Shown here one piece after another: positions 12,205-23,598 of a stretch of 64,000 nucleotides of DNA. Made by a program: the position numbers and the translations under genes. Source of the stretch: Argentina anserina (lineage: Eukaryota; Streptophyta; Magnoliopsida; Rosales; Rosaceae). The stretch spans positions 10,551,395 through 10,615,394 of the forward strand of contig NC_065878.1 in NCBI RefSeq assembly GCF_933775445.1, in the 5' to 3' direction. The stretch's first letter is position 1; every line of letters begins with the position of its first letter. A model generated the notes under the pieces. The model ran no database searches and had not been told where the DNA came from. It saw only the letters and a list, made by a program, of their open reading frames with translations.

Positions 12205-13512
12205 ATGACTTCACCGTCTTCACAAATGAATGGAGCAAGTGTTCGGGTTGAGTGCACTGAACCAGAACCTGTCTTGGACGAGTGGTGCATCTACAGGGTT
12301 CCTAGCAAACTCCGGAATGTAAATAAAGCCTCATACACTCCTCAATTACTTTCGATCGGCCCTTTCCACTATGGCAGTCCAAATCTGAAGGATATGCAAA
12401 GCCATAAACAGAAATATTATGAGAAATTTCTCCTACGCTGTTCAAAGAATGAGGCTGAGCTGAAAGCGTTGGTCAACCAGCATCAGGACAGAATTCTTAG
12501 CTTTTATGCAGGTTACATCGAGTGTAGAGGCAACTTTATGGACATGATTCTAGTTGATGCTTGCTTCATCATTGAACTGTTTATTACAGACTCTGAAACA
12601 GAAAATCATCACATACTGAGGTCACCTTGGATGAGGAAAGCTGTAGTGACGGACTTGATACTGTTTGAAAATCAGATTCCTTATTATTTTCTTGAAAAGC
12701 TTTATGACTTTGCTGAGCCTCAGATTCACGTCCAGCTTGAACCTGCTCAGCTGCCTCAGCACCAGCCTGAACCTGCTCAGCATCAATTTCTTAAATATTC
12801 CTGCAACTTCTTTAAAGAATACTACAAGAAGGATAAAGCCCCTGGAGTAAACCCGAAACATTTCACTGATTTGGTAAGAGATTTTGTGTGTACAAAAGAG
12901 GTGAAAGTTAACTGTTTTAGTGATAATCAAAAAAGATGTAAATATGATGTGAGAAAGCTCAAGGCGGCAGGGGTAAAGTTTACACATCTTGCAGAACCCT
13001 TTGTCATAAAGGAATTGTCATCAACAAGGGTTAAGTTACCATCTCTTACAACCAAGGAGTTAAAGCTTACACGATTCTGGGCAACGTATGATGCAGAAAG
13101 CGTCATAAGAAACATTATGGCCTTAGAACAACTCATCTACCCAGAACAGGCTTACGTCTGCAGCTATTTTTTGTTACTTAGTCAACTTGTCAACACTGTG
13201 CAAGACATAGATTTGCTGATCAAAGATGGAGTGGTCGAGAACTTGCTAGGCAGCAACAAATCGGTGGAAAAGCTTATTAACTCACTCTGTGTGCATATTG
13301 TCGAGCACATTTCCTGCTATTTTAAAATATGTGACGATCTTAATGAGCACTATGAGACCAGTGTGTGCAATCGCCGAATGGCAAAGCTGAAACAAGTTTA
13401 CTTCAAGGATCTTTGGACAGGCAGTGCAACTATACTTGGATTCGTTGTCCTAATTTTCTCAATTGTTGGTACCATCAATTCACTCACCTCTCATAGATCA
13501 CCAAAAAGGTAA
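12205..13512 (+). CDS. DUF247 (UPF0481) membrane-anchored protein
   Basis: A complete single-exon reading frame of about 435 residues, typical in length for the family. I start at ATG 12205; the frame continues upstream only through intron-like sequence. DUF247 hallmarks are the N-terminal CIYRVPSKLRNVNKASYTPQ, then PQLLSIGPFHYG, a DACFIIELF block, LILFENQIPYYFLEKLYD, and later AGVKFTHL and MALEQLIYP. The C-terminus has one hydrophobic segment (about residues 410-430, ATILGFVVLIFSIVGTI) expected to anchor the protein. An insertion near residues 170-190 carries two near-copies of a Pro/Gln/Glu unit (QLEPAQLPQHQPEPAQHQF). Biochemical function is unknown for the family; in grasses, DUF247 members act in self-incompatibility. 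No frameshifts are seen. Confidence 0.93.
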   Translation: MTSPSSQMNGASVRVECTEPEPVLDEWCIYRVPSKLRNVNKASYTPQLLSIGPFHYGSPNLKDMQSHKQKYYEKFLLRCSKNEAELKALVNQHQDRILSFYAGYIECRGNFMDMILVDACFIIELFITDSETENHHILRSPWMRKAVVTDLILFENQIPYYFLEKLYDFAEPQIHVQLEPAQLPQHQPEPAQHQFLKYSCNFFKEYYKKDKAPGVNPKHFTDLVRDFVCTKEVKVNCFSDNQKRCKYDVRKLKAAGVKFTHLAEPFVIKELSSTRVKLPSLTTKELKLTRFWATYDAESVIRNIMALEQLIYPEQAYVCSYFLLLSQLVNTVQDIDLLIKDGVVENLLGSNKSVEKLINSLCVHIVEHISCYFKICDDLNEHYETSVCNRRMAKLKQVYFKDLWTGSATILGFVVLIFSIVGTINSLTSHRSPKR

Positions 13513-13693
13513 GTATAACTCAAGTGAGTGACGAACTGTAGACTCGAAAATGTAGCTCTAATTGTTGATTATTACGAACACCCGGTGGTTGGTAGTAATT
13601 TGAACTTGGTCTTCCTCCCCACAAGTTGAAACCAATTACCACTAGGCTATTATTGCAATTACAACAACTCATGCAAAAAATAATATATATATA

Positions 13694-13906
13694 TGTTGGA
13701 CGAGGAACGAAACAAGAATAATAACAACATAATGAAACAGAACGTAATCCTTTATTAATTGATAATAAGGACTATATATAGGCATTACATACGGAGTATC
13801 CCGATGAATCAGGAATATATATTACATAAAACATAATATACTTTAATAAGTAAACCTAAATAGGCTAATACACACAAAATAGTATAATAGTAATTCTCCC
13901 AAAACA
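13694..13906 (-). repeat. 3' LTR of Copia copy 'a'
   Basis: Begins TGTTGGACGAGG and ends CTCCCAAAACA. It shares with the LTRs of copy b the CTATATATAGGCATT block (TATA box, reading leftwards) and the GGCTAA..ACACACA..GTAATTCTCCC edge, but the middle is diverged. It belongs to a related subfamily rather than the same one. Confidence 0.6.
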
Positions 13907-16900
13907 CTCCCCATTGTGTTGCATGGTGCACATAACGTTGTCTCGGTAAAAACCTTGTCAAACAAAATCAAAACCTCTTGGGTGAAAAAAAAGCTTGAAC
14001 GAAGGGAAAAAAGAGCACAACACACCGTTTACATTTGATAACATCATATGAGGTAGACTCCCCATGATTAGTGCCATAATCATGGAGTACAAAGAACAAC
14101 GTATACAACGTTCATTACATGCTTCTCAAAAGTAGTCTTGGGCTAATAATTAATCATTAATCATTAATCTCACCACATATCCTTAGATCATATATGTTAT
14201 ACATAGACAAATTTTGATCTTAGGAAACAAGATTGCATAACAACTCAGAACAAGAGTTTGCAATGAAAATCAGATTCTCGGGTAGAATGACCTTCACTCA
14301 CTTAAACGCCATAACTTCATCGTCATAATAGGTATCAGTGAATTGTAAAATGTTCTGGAAAGTAGACACCCGTGGCTTTGTAATGACATAACGCTCACAA
14401 CCTAATTCGACCGGAGCAGTTCACAGTGCTCTGTCGAAGTTGACTGACTTGAAAATTTCTGGACATAACTGTTATACTTTGCTAAAACGGCCATAACTCA
14501 CTCAATACGATATCTATGAATAAATGGTTGGTGTCTCTAGAAAGTAGACACATAGACTTTTCCAACGGTACCAATTTCACCATATTTCATTGAGTGAGCT
14601 ATCATGTATGTCTCGTTGAAGTTGACCTATGAAACTGGACAGATTCTGGTTTGTCACATTCAATGTGTCTTTCACAAATGAATGTGGGAATTGACCAATG
14701 AATGACTGATTTTGGTCCGAGACAGAACCGTACGCATCCTCTACACTGCCAGTGTCGACTGCTACACCAAGGCTTACGTTGATGTTGCTGGAGCTGCTGG
14801 CGGCGTTGGTGTGGATATGATTTGTGTTGGTTCACTAAGTGTAGAACTAAACCCATGTCAAATGAGCAATGCAAATCCAATGATGAAGCATAGGCGCATA
14901 GTTAATCACATCATAATAAAAGCAAAAGTGTCCCAACAATAATTACATATATGTATCTATAGCTCATAAAAACTCTTCAGCATCTTAACTTAGACGGAAT
15001 AGAGAGTCTATAATTGGTTTCATATGAACACATATGGATATAAATTCTTGCAACTGATTGTACTATGTTCTTTCGAACGTCTCAATCTGACTGCATAAGC
15101 TCTACGTGGTCTGGTGGCATTTAATCAAGCAATTAAGATCATTCAGGCACTCTCATATCTATGTTAAGATTCCTTTACAGATATGCTATAACCACTATCA
15201 TATGCTGTAAATCAGTTTTCATGGATACTACTATTGATCAAGTAGCGGAAAACAATTATGTCTATTACGAGAAAATATAACTCATCGTAGCCAATACTAG
15301 GATAATGAGACAATCTTTGCGCCATACGTCCTGCAAATATCGCATGACTTTATCTTTCTCATTACACTTATGAACAATGACTAACATAACATGTCTAGTT
15401 CATCTTGTATTGATTCTTTCCACTTCGGTGAAGTTGCTCAACGTTGATACTTTACAACGAAATAAGAGCATAAGCGAATACATCATCAATCATGGGAGAT
15501 CAATCCATTAAACACGCGCGCACGCTTATACGATCAATTTGAGATATTTCTTTTGTTCTCGAACATCAACAAAAGGAGTCTGTAGCATCCCACAAAAACT
15601 TAGTTGATACACATATTTAGAGAATATCTCTTGATGATGGGCGGAATACTTGTGCCTACGCACCTCGTTTCTTTCTGGTTTGAATCTAGAGAATTTGATG
15701 GTCTCCCCCTCATCTAGGTAGGAGCCAAGACCGAAGCTATGACCCTTACTAGTTCATCTTTGTGTTTTCCGCCCTTGTTTTTTGATGCAATACCACGGGC
15801 GCCTACAACACCACAACGTATGATGGTGCCATCGCCGGCTTCCTTCCGATTGTTAAGGATGGTGCCAACGGTGCTAGGACCAAGTCATGTGAAATTCTCC
15901 CATATTCTAAGAGTTTCAACCTTACCGGCACATCACAACATTTATGTGCGATCTCGTCACTTTCGCAATATCGGTAAAGTCATTGAGCATCGAATCTTTG
16001 ACTTTCTGGAGGTCAATAATATGTTACACTTTTGCTCACTTTGAGTAGTGCAGGATCTTAATGAGACATAGTGTCATACCATGTCAATTCCTAGCATGAA
16101 AACCGGAATGGAACATTCCATATCTCCCCCTAATGACGAGAAGTATGTCTCATCAAAGTGACCGTCTGCTAATATCGCAGGACAGAGATCCACAGTTGTA
16201 GATTGGAAATAGCGGACAAGTGTTGGTGATTCATAAATCATAACCAACCAAAATACTTAAGCATTTCATGTAGACCCATTGATATTACTACAAAATAGGC
16301 ACATAAACAACTTAACCAAATAGACGTTAGTGAAAAGAATATTGGGATCGTATCCAGTAACCATCTGATACGCACTAAACGCTTGATAAGTTGTGGTAAT
16401 GAAATAAATAAGTGTCGCTGCATGCAACATCATTACATATCCCCATGAAAAGATTGGCAGGTTAGTGCCCATAACCAAGGTTGAGCCTCTGCTGGATCGT
16501 ACTGTGAATGAACATAACGAATTATATGTTCAACCACGATCCCAGTATACATACAAAGTGAGATCATCAAAGGTCTTGGAGGTGAACTCTCTAATGGTAT
16601 CCAATCGCAAAAAATTAAAGAGGATGGAAGGGTGATGAACCCTTAGTATGATGATCATAGCTAAAAACTTAGCAAATGCAACATTCGATGTGGATAGTAA
16701 AGCGATGTGTGACAAACGCGTCGATGCTCTTAACCTATACCATAAAAATACTAAAAAATGTCTACATTTGGTTGGATAGGGTCTACTAATGTTACCTTAA
16801 ATACTTTGTAAGAATGAAATATGCTCAATTAGAATCTTCACGTGAGAAGATTGACAATAAGGAGTCATTAATTAAGCAGGTTTGTCAAGAGGTAGTGCAT

Positions 16901-18705
16901 GGGGGCCTACGGGGCAGATGTAGGGGATGCAGGGGATGCATGGCAGCCGCAGGGTTGCAGAGCCGTGCAAGGTAGATGCATGGTAGTTGTAGGGGCTGTT
17001 GCGGGCCAGGCAGCAGGATTGCATACAACCAATTTTTAGAATTTATGACAAAGATATTTCTTTCCATTCTCATCATAAGTGTTCAAATGAAAATTATTGG
17101 CATGTATGACCTTTAAAATTTAACAAAGCACGAAGATATAAACACAATCTCCGCACGAGATCCGTAAAACAACTACATGTGTCTAACTCAAAACAGAATG
17201 AAACTTTGGCGGGAAAATGCTTCAACAAAGAATGTTGGAAATATGCCGGAAAAACAACGAGAAAACTGTGTAACATCACCGGAAAACTCAGTAGAAAACC
17301 GGTGCCGCCGGAGACCGAAAATCAGCCGCTGCCGGCCAGAATCTGGCCGGTTAGGAGGACGGACTTCATATATGACAGGAATTGCCGGCAGGAACTGGGC
17401 AGTGCTGCAAGAAACGACAAAAATAGGCCAAAAGGCGGCCAAAACGGCCAGAAACGTCGAAAAAAAGTTTCGGAAACGTGCCGAAACGCATAGATCATAA
17501 CAATGTCAAATTTTGACATTCTGAGGTTCGTTTTCCAAATGTTAAGTGTCAAATTCACAATGTAGTACTATTAGAGTCCTATGTAATCCAAAAACGGTCA
17601 ATTTTTTTAAGAATCATAACGAGTTGTAAAGGTTGACCATTCATGCTAAGTGTAAGGTAAATAAAATTCTCAAAAAGATCGACTAGTAAACAAGAAATTG
17701 AGAAATTTTATTGAATGTCAATCTTTAATACGACATAAACAAGCTTCCAATAAGCTAAAGTCGAGTAAGAAACATGGCAATGCCAATGTTATACTTGAAA
17801 AATATTAAGTAGAAAACATAATCAAAATGGAGTGACTAATCAAAAATTCATAACAAGCAAATCTTGCGTATGAGATGGGGCGGAGCCTTAGCCTGTGGCT
17901 CAAAATTTGCTAACTTGAGAATGGAAGAATGTTACGTTTCCATCTCAAATGTTCCCTAAATAGATAGAGATACAGGTGCCAAAAAAAGGCATGTGTTTCT
18001 TAGATGTGAAGCATGCATCAAGGTCAACGTTGGTAAAACAACATCATAGACGTTTATTTAATCATGTTAAGTGTGTCCCAAAGAATTTTGGGATCTTTTG
18101 TCAGTAAATAGTGTTGCTTCAGAGTAGTGAATTTCAACTCAGATAAATGAGTACGTAGATATTTAGATAATCGTGTATAGACATGAGTTTAAGAGAACTC
18201 AAACATTCAAATAACAATCACGATGGCGGCGCATCCACAAGAAATGAAGGTTGTATAGGTTTCGAATAATTCCAACTATTCAAGTTTGTAATCGAAATTA
18301 GAAGGGTTGTGATGTATATGGTTACAAAATAATTGATGCATATCGGCTATTCTCATGATCGCACCCAAAACAGCGGTGCACTCAGGCGACCACAAAAAAT
18401 CAATTTCTTCCTTTTTAATAATAACGTAACTCCTCCAAGACCGTCACACGAAAAACGTCAACCAAGACGGAAATCATATCCCTCTTTGGTCTCATCAGCG
18501 TTATAAGAAAGTCCAGAATAGAGACATGAAGAAGGCTAATAACGCCGATAATTTATATATATATATATATATATATTATCCCTCTTTTGAGGATACGATC
18601 GAAATCGCATGTAGATGACAAAAGTATTGTCCATCTCGACTTGAATGTCATCACCATAGTACGCCGAGGGATCACTTTTCCTATGCAAGCACGTGAAATG
18701 ATGAA
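13694..18705 (-). mobile_element. Copia retrotransposon copy 'a', decayed and truncated
   Basis: The minus-strand order matches Copia copy b (39.8-47.2 kb). It has a 3' LTR (13694-13906), then the conserved tail (CTCGGTAAAAACCTTGTCAA near 13942), reverse-transcriptase remnants (15050-15380), the linker (15700-16080), integrase remnants (16230-16880), a GC-rich insert (16895-17020), protease/pre-integrase remnants (17040-17180), a TTCCGG-rich spacer (17200-17500) and a leader segment (18350-18530). All reading frames are broken. No gag was found; an AT-rich non-coding stretch (17840-18300) sits in its place. About 500 bases (14270-14790) bearing two GCCATAAC...GGAAAGTAGACAC-type units replace the RNase H part. 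The 5' LTR and primer site are missing, so the right edge (~18705) is a truncation. Confidence 0.75.
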
Positions 18706-19074
18706 TCGTTTTTAAGGCCATCAATAAAACCTTGTATAAGATAGTATAGTGGTTACTGGTTAGTAAAGGTTATCGTTATAGGCCAGGGATTGAGGGTACT
18801 CTGCAAAATTGAGCGTTAGTGAAAACGATTATCTACAATATTCACATATATGCAAGAGGGTGTTCGGAGTTGATTTGATTGGTGAACAAAAATAAATAAA
18901 ACTTAAGTACTGCTGAAAACAGAATATAAAAAAGTGAACATGGATGTAAATATGAGAGAAACAATATATATGAATTTCTCTCCACCACTAGATACGCTTC
19001 AATCACCCCAAAACAATGTCAATAATTATAGATGAATGCACTCACAGTTAAACCAAGGGTCGTTAGGTCATTAA
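18706..19074. other. No gene recognised
   Basis: AT-rich sequence between the broken 5' edge of Copia copy a and the probable Athila-type LTR. No motif or repeat was recognised. Confidence 0.5.
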
Positions 19075-19886
19075 TGTTGGATCATAATATCCTAAAACAT
19101 GAAATTTAGTTGTTCTATGTGCTTAATTTAATTTAGACTAATTCATTTCCATATTTTGTAGAAAATCTTGACAAGAAGAGAAAAATGTGAAATTCCGGCA
19201 ATTTTCCGAGCACCTCCATTAGGGCTTGATTAACCTTAATTATTTGAAGCATGATAGCATATCATATGTGTATGTTAGAGTTGTGAACTATAATCACTTA
19301 GAGATAACCATAGTTGGTTTGCATGATTTCTTTTATCTCCAAACTTTATGCACTTAGGGTAATGCATTTGATACTTAACCAGATTCACATGCATGACTTG
19401 AGTAGTTAAGTACCACACCCGAGAGGGGTTGCTTGTTACTAATAAAGGAGATTGTCTCTTGTCATGCCCAAGATGGATACAAAGAGAGAAATCGGCTAGT
19501 TAGAGTAGCATCATTCAATTTAGTAGCATCATTGTTCACAAGAGAAACTAGAGGTGGAAACCTTAAGTCCTAACTCTCATCAATTTCATTGCATCTAGTT
19601 TAGCATAGTATAATTTACATTTTAAGTAGTCAATTTAGTTTTTAGAAGTAACTTCACATCCGAAACAAATTTGAATCACTACACCATCTTGCATATATCC
19701 ACTATGAATTTGGGTTCACTTGTGAGGCTTGATTTGTGACTTGTACATTTGCATATTCTTCTAGCATCCCTTAGGTTCTCTTAGCTAGAGAGGGTTTTCC
19801 AATCCCTTGGGTATGATATCCCCTACTCATAATCCCACTACACTATAACTTCACCCTTATACTTGAGGATGACCTTTGGTTCAACA
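19075..19886 (+). repeat. Probable 5' LTR of an Athila/Tat-type Ty3 retrotransposon
   Basis: The interval begins TGTTGGATCA and ends GGTTCAACA, i.e. TG...CA, five bases before a clear tRNA primer site. The right end is well placed by that primer site. The left end is a guess because no second LTR remains for comparison. Confidence 0.55.
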
Positions 19887-19891
19887 AGTTT

Positions 19892-19907
19892 TTGGCGCCG
19901 TTACCGG
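19892..19907 (+). other. Retrotransposon primer binding site (tRNA-Asp type)
   Basis: TGGCGCCGTTACCGGG is complementary to the 3' end of plant tRNA-Asp (…CCCGGCAACGGCGCCA) with one mismatch. This is the primer site characteristic of Athila/Tat/Ogre elements. Confidence 0.8.
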
Positions 19908-20183
19908 GTTTTGGAGTAAAATCCAATTCCTAAATCGGTTTGCCTTCGGGGAAGCTAGAATTTTACTTGTCTTTATACATTTTTCTATTTTTCAAGTCTT
20001 TTCCTTGAAACGATCGATCGCTTGTGTTTGACGATTGATCTTCCCTACGTACAGAAATAAGTCCAAGTTAACGATTGATCGTTTATGTTTGACGATCGAT
20101 CGTTTGCCCAGTTTCAATTTTATTTTCTAATTTTATGTTTCAACTTGTGTTCTTACCTTTACTTTGAATAGTTATAGGTGTTT

Positions 20184-21546
20184 ATGGATCTCATTAGTCA
20201 ATCAAGTAAATGACATCTATCTCCTCCAAGCACCCCAAGTGACGATCAAAATCTTATCGTTCCGGATAGTGAAGAGGAATATGCTAATCCCGATAAGACC
20301 ATTACTCTTATTTATAGAAGGAGACCAAGGGTTGAGGTTTTTTTAGAAAATATGGTTGATGCACCAAGGCCATTGAAGGACTATACAGTTCCCACTTTCA
20401 CAAATCATCCAAGTTGCATTGTCTTACCACCATGTGCTCATGTCTTCCATATCATGCCAATCACTTTGCAACTTATACCGACTTTTAATGGTGGTTTTGC
20501 CGGTGATCCATTCAAGTACATTAAGCTATTCAATGAAGTTTTCTCTACAGTCCAACTCAATGGTATGATGAAAACAATCTTAGGCTAAGACTTTTTCCTT
20601 TCTCATTAAAGGATAAGGCTAAGGATTGGTTGTACAAGATTCGGGTGGCGAGTATCACCTCATGGGATGAGATGAATGCCGCATTTCTCAAGAAGTACAT
20701 TCCACCATCCAAGAGAAATGCATTAAGGAACTCCTTCATGATTTTCCAAGAGTTTCCATCGGAATTGTTTCATGAGTCTTGGGAGAGATTCAATTACATG
20801 GAACAAAATTGTCTTAATCATGATGTGAAGAAGTGGCTTTTGTTGAGCACCTTCTATAATGGATCAAGCCATAAGACTAAAAGAAGAATTGACAATGCTT
20901 ATCAAAGGAGCTTCATGGAGAAGATTGATATTGAAGCGGAAATGATTCTTGACTCACTAGCCGAGACATCAAAACTCTATGATAATCAAAGTGATATGAG
21001 GCCGGTGAAGGAAGCCATTGTGATTTTGAATGATCAATAAAGAAGAGCTTATGAGATAGAGCAACCCAACACTCAAATGCAAATTGAGTTGAAGAGGATT
21101 GAAACCAACATGAACAAGAAGCTAGATTTGATTCTCAATGCTCAATGAAATAAAGAGCATCTTCAACCTATGGCAAGCAAGATGGTTGAGCAAGTTTGCT
21201 TAATTTGTGAAAGCGACCAACATGAGACAATGCTTTGTCCAAATGGAGGTGCATATCAAGTTAACATGGAGCAATGCAACCAAGTTGGTTTCCAACCCAA
21301 ACCAAGAAATGATCCTTATAGCAACACTTACAATCCCGAATGGAGAAACCACCCTAATTTTGAGTGGAGAGGCAATCAAAACCGAGACTAAGGGTTTGTG
21401 AATCGTGAGCAAGGCCAAAGTTTCCAAAGGCCTAGTGGTGGCTATCACGGTGCAAGCTCCTCCAACTAGAACAACCAGTACCAAAGGGCTCCTTATCAAC
21501 CTGAACCTCAAGCACAACCTATAGTTCCGCCTCAAGAGCCATTGTA
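20184..21546 (+). pseudogene. Athila/Tat-type gag, decayed
   Basis: The frame encodes a Retrotrans_gag protein. It has an N-terminal DSEEEYANPDKTITLIYRRR region, FNGGFAGDPFKYIKLFNEVF, then FPFSLKDKAKDWLY, FLKKYIPPSKRNALR, HESWERFNYMEQNCLNHD and the Athila-like C-terminus. A CCHC zinc knuckle (CLICESDQHETMLC, near 21200) precedes NPEWRNHPNFEWRGNQN. It is broken by a TGA after nine codons, a frameshift near 20565, and stops at 21038, 21146 and 21389. No protease, reverse transcriptase or 3' LTR follows, so only the left end of the element survives. Confidence 0.82.
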
Positions 21547-22498
21547 ATAATAATAAATTAATATTAATTTTAAGCTAAAATTATCTATCACTAGCAATGT
21601 GCCCCGCGCGATACAGCGGATTTCCTTCTCCCTGCGAATTTACACGCTAAATCAGGATCCCACGTTTTTAATTAAAGTGATATTATATCTCTAATATATT
21701 ACCATATTACCCCTTCACATATTTTCTTTGCATCAAGGCAATATAAGAAGTTTAAATTTTTAGTGAAGTTGTTGATGCCAAAGTTTCACTTTCAGTTATA
21801 ATAGTAGAAGGTTAAAAATTAATATGATATAATGGTTCTTTTATTTAACTATTACATGACATGATTTTAAGTGATTGAGATGTCTAGATAGCTTGACATG
21901 ACAACTAAGATTAAGGTCACTAGGCCTAAGATTTTCTCAAACTGTTAAGTCCAACAATCATTGTCCAATAAGAAAACTTATGGAGATTAGTGTCAAGAAG
22001 TGCTAAATGATTTCCAAATATCATTTTATTATTATGTTTATTATATAATTTGCTCATCCAACTTCATCCAACATGTAACTGAATCCTGATAACAATCCCT
22101 ATCTACATCTGCAGCTACTCAGAATAGCTAAAGATGATACAACCTCCCACAATTTGTTGAGATCTTTATTAAACGCCAAAGATATATGAAAGGTTCAGTG
22201 TTTCCCTTGAATCTGCCCAGATCCAAAACGTACACTGTTATACCTTCTTCTGTGTTCTTTATTGCAGTGAAGTCTTCAACGTCACCGCTAGATTGATATT
22301 CAATTTAATCCTGCATGCAACATAATCAAATTCTTAATCAGCTCCAAATCCCAGTTAAACAGCAAGCAGCTCATCGACAATTCAACACTTATATATGTGT
22401 CATGTGTGTGTCCTTAATTAATTGATATACAGATCCAAATGCAAGCAAACCTAACAATTATACAAGAAGATGTTGAAAATGTTCATATGATTGAACCT
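21547..22498. other. No gene; possible Helitron-like left end at 21584
   Basis: The sequence TCTATCACTAGCAATGTGCC then CCGCGCGATAC at 21584, directly after an A, resembles plant Helitron 5' termini. No CTRR terminus with a hairpin was found downstream. The rest is AT-rich, and its right part is probably the 3' region of the DUF1639 gene. Confidence 0.3.
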
Positions 22499-23398
22499 TT
22501 AATCGGCCTTGTAGGTTTCTGCTGATAGTCCATCTAGCGACGTCCCAGGAGTTGCAATCTGCAAAACAATCAAGACCACATCAAATACGAAAAATAAAAT
22601 TATTAAAAAAAACCCTAATTATGACCCAAGGTACCGTATAGTACTCTCTTTTTTTCAAAGGTACGTACCTACGTACATACTTTACCAAAAAAATAAAAAA
22701 ATAAAAATGAACAACGAAATGACAATTACATCCAGCTGCTTCTGCAGACTCCTTGGCCTCCTCTTGGGGCGGCGCAGCGGCTTTCTCCCGGTCATGATAA
22801 GAAGGTCCTTCTCAATCTCCTCTTTCGTCAATGTAAGCGATATTCCCATCATCGGCTGCTTTGGTGTTTTATTCTGACAACCTCTAGCCAATTTGACCCG
22901 ACTCCGCTCCGGAAGTTTGTTTGGCTGCACCACTGGTGCACTGATCCTTTGAGCACCTGCATCCCCATTGGGATCACGTACTGCTTTGCGGGCCCTAAAG
23001 TTATAACTCTTGACATCCCCCTCTGCTTGTTTAGCCGCTAAAGCAGCAGCAACAACCGCATCAGAAGCATGAGAGTTAGGGTTTCCAGTCCCAACTTTGT
23101 CTACCACCATAGGAGGATCGTTTCTCTTCAAGTTGGGGAGCCGGAAGTAAACCTTTAAATCTTTCATCTTGACGGGCGGGTGTTCAATCAAGACATCATT
23201 CGGGTTGGTGAGCTTTTCCTCCATGGAGGTTTTCTCGGCAGGAAGCTTAGCTGCTGAGTCATGGTTGGGAAGTTGACTTTCGTTGCCTGACTGGTGAGAG
23301 TAACGTGAGCATTTTGCTTTCCATTTCACGTCCAATATGTCAGGGTTGCGGATTTGAGAATTCCATTTTTTGGGTGACACAACCGAGGAGGAGGCCAT
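22499..23398 (-). CDS. DUF1639 family protein, two exons
   Basis: Exon 1 is 23398-22730 (223 codons). It joins in frame after LQKQLD, through a GTAATT donor and a TTTTGCAG acceptor, to exon 2 (22558-22499, 19 codons plus TAA). The product is 242 residues. The diagnostic DUF1639 motif is complete at the exon 1 end: ISLTKEEIEKDLLIMTG in essence (here ISLTLTKEEIEKDLLIMTGR), then KPLRRPKRRPRSLQKQLD; the exon 2 tail (LSAETYKAD) fits the family C-terminus. The rest is low-complexity, basic and probably disordered, with an Ala-rich segment near residues 112-124. Function is unknown; the arginine/lysine-rich motif would suit nuclear location. A (CT)26 run lies 94 bases upstream of the ATG, on the gene's 5' side. 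The splice model is my inference from reading frame and splice consensus. Confidence 0.85.
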
Positions 23399-23488
23399 GG
23401 AAATGGAATTGTATCTGGAATTTAAGTTTAGGACAAGGGATGGATTAAAGGACCAGATACATCAGACAATTTGTTGTTGGTGGTTTTG

Positions 23489-23491
<3 letters not shown>

Positions 23492-23543
<52 letters not shown>
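23492..23543. repeat. (CT)26 microsatellite upstream of the DUF1639 gene
   Basis: A perfect dinucleotide run of 52 bases; read with the gene it is (GA)26. GA/CT runs are common in plant 5' UTRs and core promoters, where BPC-type GAGA-binding factors can act. A regulatory role here is inference. Confidence 0.9.
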
Positions 23544-23546
<3 letters not shown>

Positions 23547-23598
23547 CACACACAGAGAAAGAGAGTGATAAGCAGTGAATGCTATACTAGTGGATGAC

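Noticed and set aside
17177..17558. Four overlapping open frames of 68-107 codons in both strands
   Set aside because: They lie in the GC-rich TTCCGG spacer of Copia copy a, where stop codons are rare by composition. The protein sequences are not conserved in copies b and c.
21584..21620. Helitron left end
   Set aside because: Resembles the 5' consensus (TC..., GCGCG-type) but no CTRR end, hairpin or Rep/helicase was found. Kept only as a remark.
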